Part shown: positions 56,294-64,000 of the stretch, in pieces | Position numbering within the stretch: the stretch's first letter is position 1 | Layout of the letters: each line of letters opens with the position of its first letter | Source: Haematococcus lacustris | Taxonomy: Eukaryota > Chlorophyta > Chlorophyceae > Chlamydomonadales > Haematococcaceae | Assembly (NCBI GenBank): GCA_030144725.1 | Contig: JASKMD010000026.1 | Coordinates: 10,160,616 to 10,224,615, forward strand | Length of the DNA stretch: 64,000 bases | Reading direction: 5' to 3' | Translations under genes and position numbers: made by a program | Notes under the pieces: generated by a model | Databases searched by the model: none | What the model was told of the DNA's origin: nothing | What the model saw: the letters and a program-made list of their open reading frames with translations, nothing else

Positions 56294-57840
56294 ATACCAG
56301 CTTGTGTATAATGCTTGTCAATCGTGCCATTCTTAGGTCATAGAAGTCAGGCAACAGTGTAGGTGGATGGCACCATCCCCAGTGTACAGTCCTATGGTTC
56401 GGCCTTTGCGATTGTACCTGCTGCCCGCTGGGCTCGGCGATGAGCGGCGACGGTTTTGCCGATATGTAACATCTTTACTAATGTATGCGCAGGCGGTTAC
56501 GACAACTGTGCTGCATCAGGTTATCAAGCTCACCGGTCGCGCTGGGGTGTCCATGCAGAACTTTCACCAGAAAAAAGGTCTCCGAGTATCGTGACGACGA
56601 CAGGCTCTTGCAGCTCTGGTTGCAAAGCTAGGATGTGCGTTTGTTCTCCGCTATGGAGATGATCTGCGGCAATGCGAACCAGTAATGTGAAACAAAATAT
56701 CTAATATAATATCTAATGGACGTCATCATGTATCTTAAGTAGCGAGTAAAGTGACCACTGTGTGGACTATGGGCCACACTGAGCCGGCCTGGTTCACTCA
56801 AGCGCAATGAACACCTTGACTAGCGTGAAGCACACACCCAGGCCTACTACAGCTGACTTCAAACATTCGCCACAATTCTGAAAGTGAATAACGCAGCAGT
56901 ACTGGATATGCCCTAAGGGATAGGAGCAGCTTTAATGCTATTGCTTTTAACATCAAAGCTGCAACGGTGTCTCTGACCCATCAAACCAATTTGAGCCCTT
57001 CATTGAAGGCTTCAAGTCAGGTCCCACAAGGTCTCTTTGGCGAAATGTACCGAGAGCCATTTGATGCCGCGCTTACACAGTCTTGATCAGCGAGCCTTCC
57101 CGATATGCCTGATGCATCAAAGGCCTGCACGGCCTGGACGCCCACCAACCCTTGCCAAGTGTCCAGGTTGCAAGGTTACCGTAGATGGCCGCGGCGTTCT
57201 TTCTAAAGCAAGTGCTAGCAGGTACGGTCTACAACAGCGCTAGCGCAAAGGCCGGCGGTTACGTTCGGTAACCGGGTGGATCGCAGCTCGCTCGCTCGCA
57301 GCTCGCTCGCCTAAGCGTTGCACTGGCCCTACTCCTCCACCGCATCAAAGCATATACCACGAGCTGCAGGCCGAAGCAACTGTTTTTTTTGTCTCTCCCT
57401 TCGACGACGTTATCGAGAGGGCTGATGATTGACAAGAGCTTCCTATGCTTTCTTATACTTTCCTATGCTATCCTCTGCTGTCCTCTGCTGTCCTATGCTT
57501 TCCTATCCTTCCTATTCTTATTACGCTGAGTGCGACGGCCCATCGCTAATTATGGCCGCCATTCTGCATCATTTGCGCCGCTGATGGACGCTGGTGGTAG
57601 CTTGGAGGAATCAGAACAACCTCGTACACTTTCGCAGCCTGGTAAGCGCGAGATGATGGTGAAATTTAGACATGAGCATGGTAGGTATGTCTGGGTGTAT
57701 CTATGGGTGCTAATCCTAACAGCAACGCTACCAAAAGTGTAAGCGATTCTCGGGGCACACCGCTTGCATCTCTACAGGAGGTCAGCACGGCGTTTGATGC
57801 ACTTCCCGCCTATAAATAAGGTTTCAACGCACTGTAATAT
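56294..57840. other. Intergenic, no gene recognised
   Basis: 56294-56400 is the conserved flank of the Fanzor relic. Beyond it, 56700-57000 is AT-richer, 57270-57310 has GCTCGCTCGCA repeats and 57440-57520 has TCCTATGCT-type repeats. ORFs of up to 75 codons lack coding character. Confidence 0.5.
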
Positions 57841-58700
57841 CAAAAGCTTCCCAACCTGCGCAGGGTCGCTTAAATACATTGCAATAGCTTCCCGTGGGAG
57901 CTATGAGCATACTTCAACACTAGGGCGCAAAAACAGGTCGAATACGTAGCAGCAACAAGCAGCAAATCGACCCTAAAAACAGCACTGCAGATTTGCATGC
58001 CAGCACCCCATCACGCACGCCAACCGACCGACTAGTGACCGCACTACCGTCAGGGTGCAAGGATACCGAGGAGTCACTGGTGCCAGGATACCGCGGAGGG
58101 GGGCAATGTTGACTTTAGCCCGTCCCTCGCAGGCCAAGCTGCGGAGCACCACGCCGCAGCGGGGCGTCGCGGTTTGACCTCTTGGAGTGCAGTATACGCG
58201 ACAAAAAGTGACGGTACATTTTTTCGAGCCATTTTACCTGACCTTGTGGGACCTGATTTCAAGAGCTTCCCAACTTGCGCAGGGCCGCTTTTAAACACTG
58301 CAGATCCTTCCCATGGGAGCTATGAGCATTCTCCAAAGCTAGGGCGCAAAAACCAGACAGATGCGTAGCATCAACAAGCAACAAATCGATCTCAAAAACA
58401 GCACTGCAGATTTGCATGCCGGCACCCCATCACGGCACGCCGACCGACCGACTAGTGACCGCTCTACCTCGCTCGTCGTTGCGGCGTTGCTGTATGCACG
58501 TGCACTACCGTCAGGGTGCAAGGAGTCACTGGAGCAAGGATACCGCGGAGGGGGGCAAAGTTGACTTTAGCCCGTCCCTCGTAGGCCAAGCTGCGGAGCA
58601 CCACGCCGCAGCGGGGCGTCGTGGTTTGACCTCTTGGAGTTCAGTATACGCGACAAAAAGTGACGGTACATTTTTTCGAGCCATTTTACCTGACCTTGTG
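57841..58700. repeat. Direct tandem duplication, ~420-bp unit
   Basis: 57841-58260 and about 58261-58700 align along their length. Examples: TTCCCAACCTGCGCAGGGTC versus TTCCCAACTTGCGCAGGGCC, and CCGCGGAGGGGGGCAA in both. Divergence and small indels show it is not recent. The second unit carries a ~35-bp insertion near 58470. No coding function seen. Confidence 0.85.
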
Positions 58701-58830
58701 GGACCTGACTTCAAGCCATTTGTGAGAGCATGTGCGACGATGTCTTCTAAGGATCCCCAACTTCTTCCAGCCGCGTCGCATTGAAGCTGATACTGGCGAG
58801 ATCGATAATAGGTACCGGTGTGCCTCTAGA

Positions 58831-59048
58831 TCAGGAGTCCCCAACATGGGGTTGGTAATCTTCATGCAAGTACTCGCAATAGAGTGCACCGATAGAGTGC
58901 ACAATATTTAATGCTACAAGCTGCACCGCATAGCTGACAGAGACCCGTTATCCAGGGATGTGCGAAACATAAATAGAAACCACGGGGCTGAGACGCGGCG
59001 TCGTTTTGATTACCAGGGGGCGGTTTTCTGTCAGTTGGGGACACCTGA
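58831..59048. mobile_element. 218-bp hAT-like MITE (copy E)
   Basis: The left end TCAGGAGTCCCCAAC and right end GTTGGGGACACCTGA are inverted repeats with one mismatch. They are flanked by the 7-bp direct repeat CTCTAGA at 58824-58830 and 59049-59055. The left 25 bp continue ATGGGGTTGGTAATCTTCAT exactly as in element B. The right ~170 bp match the 3' end of copy D. It is a short non-autonomous derivative of the same family. Confidence 0.85.
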
Positions 59049-59241
59049 CTCTAGAGGCCCTTCCCGGAGTGACCTCGTGTGATCTTCAGGGACATATCTA
59101 AACACAGCAGCGGCGCAGAGTAGTGTCGTAGTCCATCGCTAGTCCCAGATTCATCCGTTGCCGGCTATCATCTCCGCGAAGACTAGTCATGCGCTCCGCT
59201 TTGTGCAGCTCCACCGGTGAGTGTGTCCGCGAAGTCTAGTC

Positions 59242-60802
59242 ATGCGCCCCTTACGTTCTCGTAGCAAACAAGATGGTCACCGCATCCCAGGGTCGCGCGC
59301 GACAACCAGGGCTCCTGCTCCTGCTACCGTGCGTGCGGTGAAGATCAGCCGCGCCCCGGTCTCTCGCGCGCGCACAGCCATTGGTGAGTCGTGCGATTGG
59401 CAAGGATCAGCCATCGCACCTAGTCAGCGCTCGTGACATCATCGCTCCCGCCCGGCGGCCTGCCCGCCCGCCCTTGGTCTGAACAGGTTCGATACCTAGT
59501 ATCATTAAGCCCCACAGGAACATGTGCACTCCCTCGCATCACATCCCCCTTCTTCCCCACTGGTGCTTGCTACCGCTGCTGTCCCTCCAGCCATGGTTTC
59601 TGTATCAGCACTAAATCCCTCCCCCTGCCGCTGCTGCTGCCGCAGCTGCTGACCCCACCGCTGATGGCGGTGCCCCGGCCCGGGACACCCCTGCAGCCAA
59701 CGTGAACCTGAAGGCCCAACTTCCAGGTAACCCCTTGCATGAGATCCGTGTCTCTGTTGCAGCACGCTGGGCTGCCCACACTGAGCTGCCCACATTGAGC
59801 TGCCCACATTGAGCTGCCCACACTCGGCCGCTGACACTCGGCCGCTGACACTTCACAGCCTGTCGGCACGCGTGCCATGGTGTGTGCACTACTCGCTGGG
59901 TTGACTGCAGCCCTATCACTGATCCCCATGAGTGGGACCCTGACCCTGCAACACCCCCAGCCTCCCCAAGCACACGAGCACACACCAAGCGGTCACCTGA
60001 GTCGTAGCCTAGGGCTGTGCCAGTGCACCCAGCCCTGCCCCTCCTATCATCAGCACCACTCTCACCCTCACTCTCTCATAACAACCCAGCAGGGCACACA
60101 GAGTGGGTGCCGGGCCCAGGTGCAATGGGTGAGCAAGTTTGAAGGGATGTCAGTCTGAAGTCCACGGAAGAACAGTCAGAGGGGCTAACGGTGGGCCGAG
60201 CTTTGCAGCCTGCCTGCCCTGATAGCTGAGTGTTGCACATGCACTGTGTGCAGAGGACGAGGGCCGCAAGCCAGGTGCCGCTGAGTCCCTGGTGGTGGGC
60301 TCGCCGGGCACCGGTGAGCTGGCTGCATGAGAGCATGGCAGAACCCTCGTGGCATGCACGCGGCATACTGCACACATGGAGCATGATCAGCAAAGGATTT
60401 TTACTGTCATGTGGGTCCCTGACTGGCTGGTGTTGTGCTGGAGTAAGCCATGAGAGACCTAGAGGGACCCCACCTATGTGCTTGATTTCTTGTTGCCATC
60501 CATGTGCTGGAGTAGAGACGCAACCCATGCAGTGGTGTTATATCCGTGTCGCACGAACACTCGCACCAACTGCTGCTGCCAATACTGCTTCCTTGCCGCC
60601 TGCACCATGACGATGCCTGCCAGGGTCGCCCAGGCTGAGTCTGATGCCTGTGTGGTGTGCCTGTGTGGTGGCAGGCGAGGCTGACCCCCGCTCAGATGCG
60701 GAGCACATGATGGCCCCTGAGGCAGCCCTTGAACATGACAAGGAGCAGGCAGCGCCCGTGCCTGACGGCCACGGCTCCACCACTGAGGCCCGCGACAAGT
60801 AG
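59242..60802 (+). CDS. Small gene of unknown function (4 exons, ~136 aa)
   Basis: Plus-strand exons 59242-59383, 59646-59726, 60254-60313 and 60675-60802 (stop TAG). All junctions are GT-AG, all introns are phase 1 and the total is 411 nt. Exon 1 is basic (MRPLRSRSKQDGHRIPG). The remainder is Ala/Pro/Glu/Asp-rich and probably disordered (EDEGRKPGAAESLVV; MAPEAALEHDKEQAAP). An alternative first exon at 59189-59216 (ATGCGCTCC...) has the same donor phase. A further in-phase open stretch at 59858-60008 (CHGVCTTRWVDCSP, EWDPDPATPP) could be an alternative terminal exon. No family recognised. Confidence 0.45.
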
Positions 60803-62383
60803 AGCATCAGTACTGCTTTCACGGGGTTGCTTAGCTGGGTATTGCACTGGCGCATGACTTTCATCCCCATGCTGAGGGTGGTGGAGAGGTGGAGATGTTC
60901 TGGAGTTGAGGAGCAGTAGAGCAGTTTTCGATGGAGACGTATGCAAAATTTTGGTCAGCAGCGTTGCATGGTTGTTATAGGAAAGACATGGACAGTTGGT
61001 TTGAGGTTGGTTTGAGGCTTTGTGGCAGGAGACGTTGTCAGCAGCGCAGCCCTAGTTTTGCGTGCAAGAAGATGCTGATCAATAGGTGCAAAGAGGTGCG
61101 CATTCAAAGGATGTAATCAAACCATCCCCCGCATTCCAGTCGAGAGAATAATCACCAGGCACAAAGCTGTCTGGTCGTCTTCCACTAAGTGACCCATTCA
61201 CGACAATGTAATGCTTAAGCGCTCCCTAGCAACCATGCAACCAAGTGGTTGCTAATGCGCTGTTTAGGCGGTATGGCCACATTGTCCCACAACGCAACTC
61301 ATCTCCTTCCTACGACCATTGCTGCTCCCACCACGCTCCTCTGCCCCTGACTGTTCTACGGCGCCCTCCCTTGCCTCTCACCGTAACTAAAGCAACTGAC
61401 TATGCGCGCGATGTTGTTGACCACGTCTTCCACCACCTAATCTGCCAGCCGGAGGAAATAAAGTACAGATGTCCCTCATAGCCGTGTGACATTCGCAGCA
61501 GTCTGCTGCAGTCGCGCTAGCATGCGCGCGAGTCCCACTGATCTTGGCAAACTGTCATTAGAGGGAGTCCGGCTCAATCCACACCCTCACCAGCCGCCGC
61601 AACAGGGAGCCATCATGTCTAACTCTTGCAGCAGCCCTGCCTTGCTAAGTCTTGCCAAGCCCCTTGCAACCACCATCACGCTACCACCCCACAGCTTCCT
61701 CACTCTCGCCATACATATCACACAGTCCACCCCACAATGGGGCCACCACGGTCATCCCCTCACCATCATGACGCACAGACCTCCATGTTAAGCGCGACGT
61801 GTTGCAGCGCCCATGTGACCATGTAGGCCTCACAACCCTCTCCGCCCCCTACCCCATGCCATGCCATGCCATGCCACGCCATGCCATGCCATGCCATGCC
61901 ATGCCATGCCATGCCATGCCATGCCATGCCATGCCATGCCACGCCATGCATGCCAGCTCACCTTAGACTAAGACCCTTGCACAGCCTGGCTGCAGCTGGA
62001 GAACCTGGCCTGGGCGGTGGAGCACCCCTTCATCTGCTCCCCCCACCTCCCCACCCCCCTCCCACACCCGCTCGGTTGCATCCCCTACTACCCACACCCA
62101 CCCACCCACACCTGTCCCCCTCACATACAATACCTGCCATACCCCATGTCACCCCCACCCACCCACCCACCCACCCACCCACCCACCCACGTCTGCCGCC
62201 ACTATTGAACACCCCCTTGCCCTGTAAGGCGCTGCTGAGGCTCTGGGCACCGGCCCCCAGCCGTGACCTACCCAGGAGGCCAGTGGGGTGGGCTGCCTCT
62301 AGGCACCCGCCCCCAGCCCCATGCCCCCCCCACCCCCCCCAAGCCCTGTAGGGGGTGCTGCCGGCAGCCATGCCCCATCATGC
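60803..62383. other. Intergenic; microsatellites, no gene recognised
   Basis: 61245-61480 holds a weak plus ORF with no known motif. 61854-61950 is a (CCATG)n pentanucleotide run of about 18 units. 62145-62190 is a (CCCA)n run. 62000-62040 plus strand reads LENLAWAVEHPFICS after an acceptor-like CTGCAG, but no matching donor or neighbouring exon was found. Confidence 0.45.
61854..61950. repeat. (CCATG)n pentanucleotide microsatellite
   Basis: About 18 units with two CCACG variants. A shorter run of the same motif (GGCAT on the plus strand) lies at 9509-9540 in an intron of the coiled-coil gene. Confidence 0.95.
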
Positions 62384-63350
62384 TCAGCCCAGGGCGCTGC
62401 GGGGCCCAGCCTGCCTCAGGCTGCCTAAGCCCGGGCCCAGGCGGCTGGGGGCCGGGCCGGCCTTGGCGCCTGCGAAGGTCAGGGAGGACAGGAAGCCGCC
62501 CCCCAGGCCAGGTCCGCTGGGGCTGCCCCGCTTGCTCTGCTCTGCTTCAAGCGTCTTGCGGTACCTGCGGGTGAGGCGGCACACGCTCAGTGTGATTGTG
62601 ATTGTGCGTGTGAGTGTGACTTGTGTAGTGTGAGCTGGATGGTGTGAGCTGGGTGTGTTGTGTTGACTGAGAGTTGCTGGCATGCGCTCGGAGATAGCTG
62701 GCATGCAGGCGACATGAACTTGAATGCATGCAGTGCAGTGCTGGACAGGGCTGCAGAAGGGTATAGCGTGAGCATTGGCTGGTCAGTGCCAGCGCTGACA
62801 TTCAGTTGCTCAGGTGTGACGACAGTCATGGAATGACCTGACATGGTGGTGTGAACAAGGAGTGATATCCATGCTTATATAGACAGTAGGAGAGCACAGT
62901 GACTGTGCAGGCAGCCGCCAGCTCACTTGTTCTTGTCCTGCTCCTGCTCTGCGGCCCGCTGTGCGCTGCGCTTCCTGTACGCAGCCTTCACTGCGGCCGC
63001 CTCAGCCTCAGCAGCCTGCTTCAGGGCAGCTTGCGCACCCAGCCCCGACCCTGGCCCCTCCCCCTCCCCCTCCCCTTCCCCGTCCCCTGCCCCATGGAAC
63101 CCCCCACCCGCAGACCCCCTCACTCCCTTCGCCCCCCGCTTGCCTCCCTTGCGCTGAGCCACCTCGCCCCCCGCCCCCTCCTCCTCCCCTGCCCCACCCC
63201 CTGGCCCCTCCCCCTCCCCAGCGCATCCGGGGCTGCCTTGCCCCTCCTCCCCCTCCTGCTCTGAGAAAAGTCGGCCCAGGGCCGTGTAGTTGATCTTGTT
63301 GGACAGCTTGCGCGCCTCAATCACTGCCCTGGCCGCATCCTCAGCTGTAC
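62384..63350 (-). CDS. 3' part of an unknown gene (last two exons)
   Basis: Minus-strand exons 63350-62927 and 62564-62384 (stop TGA) join in phase across AACAA|GTGAGC and CCGCAG|GTACC. The first begins TAEDAARAVIEARKLSNKIN then YTALGRLFSEQEG, a structured-looking helix. A Gly/Glu-rich acidic-basic linker (EGEGEGEGPG, QRKGGKRGAKG) follows, then a charged helix (AAYRKRSAQRAAEQEQ). The tail YRKTLEAEQSKRGSPSGPG to LRQAGPRSALG is Gly/Pro/Ser-rich. The 5' exons lie beyond the CAG array, outside the window. No family recognised. Confidence 0.6.
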
Positions 63351-63360
63351 CTGAGACCAG

Positions 63361-64000
<640 letters not shown>

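Overview
The window looks like nuclear DNA of a volvocalean green alga. Evidence: GC-rich coding exons, dozens of short phase-consistent introns, CAG/GCT triplet runs inside and outside genes, long coiled-coil proteins rich in Ala and Gln, and a dense load of eukaryotic transposons. The Fanzor protein closely resembles what I remember of Haematococcus lacustris proteins, so that species or a near relative is my best guess; this rests on memory, not a search. There is no bacterial or organellar signature.

Layout. 0-3.2 kb: a decayed LINE on the minus strand with a Copia gag fragment. 4.5-6.1 kb: a hairpin MITE and a decayed hAT-like copy. 6.26-6.45 kb: one plus-strand exon of an Mfd/RecG-type helicase. 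6.4-15.1 kb (minus): an 18-exon gene for a membrane-anchored long coiled-coil protein. 15.26-15.50 kb: a nearly identical fragment of the Fanzor gene, just upstream of that gene's start codon. 16.03-19.36 kb: a complete hAT-like element with terminal inverted repeats and target-site duplication. 20.8-26.2 kb (minus): a Fanzor (eukaryotic TnpB-like, RNA-guided nuclease family) gene with the RuvC D/E/D triad in place and a 2.6-kb (TCAGG)n satellite filling one intron. 26.5-30.1 kb (plus): a transposase-like gene of a family I cannot name. 31.45-50.4 kb (minus): a 47-exon gene for a PAS domain, a very long coiled coil and a class I cyclic-nucleotide phosphodiesterase; 16 of its exons lie in a tandem array of ~1.2-kb segments. 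50.6-53.3 kb: a chimeric transposon copy. 53.7-55.6 kb (minus): a gene with an ELF3-like motif and poly-Ala/poly-Gln tracts. 55.9-56.3 kb: a Fanzor C-terminal relic with a mutated catalytic Asp. 57.8-59.05 kb: a tandem duplication and a 218-bp hAT MITE. 59.2-60.8 kb (plus): a small unknown gene. 62.4 kb to the end (minus): the 3' part of an unknown gene whose upstream intron is a giant CAG array that runs off the window.

Working together: there is no operon-like arrangement. Host genes (coiled coil, PAS-PDE, ELF3-like, two unknowns) are separated by mobile DNA. The most notable items are the Fanzor locus with its two fragments, and the PAS-PDE gene whose linker has grown by repeated exon duplication. 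Exon borders were placed by hand from splice consensus and reading phase. Phases close in the coiled-coil gene, the PAS-PDE gene, the two unknown genes, and the last three Fanzor exons; they are predictions without transcript support.
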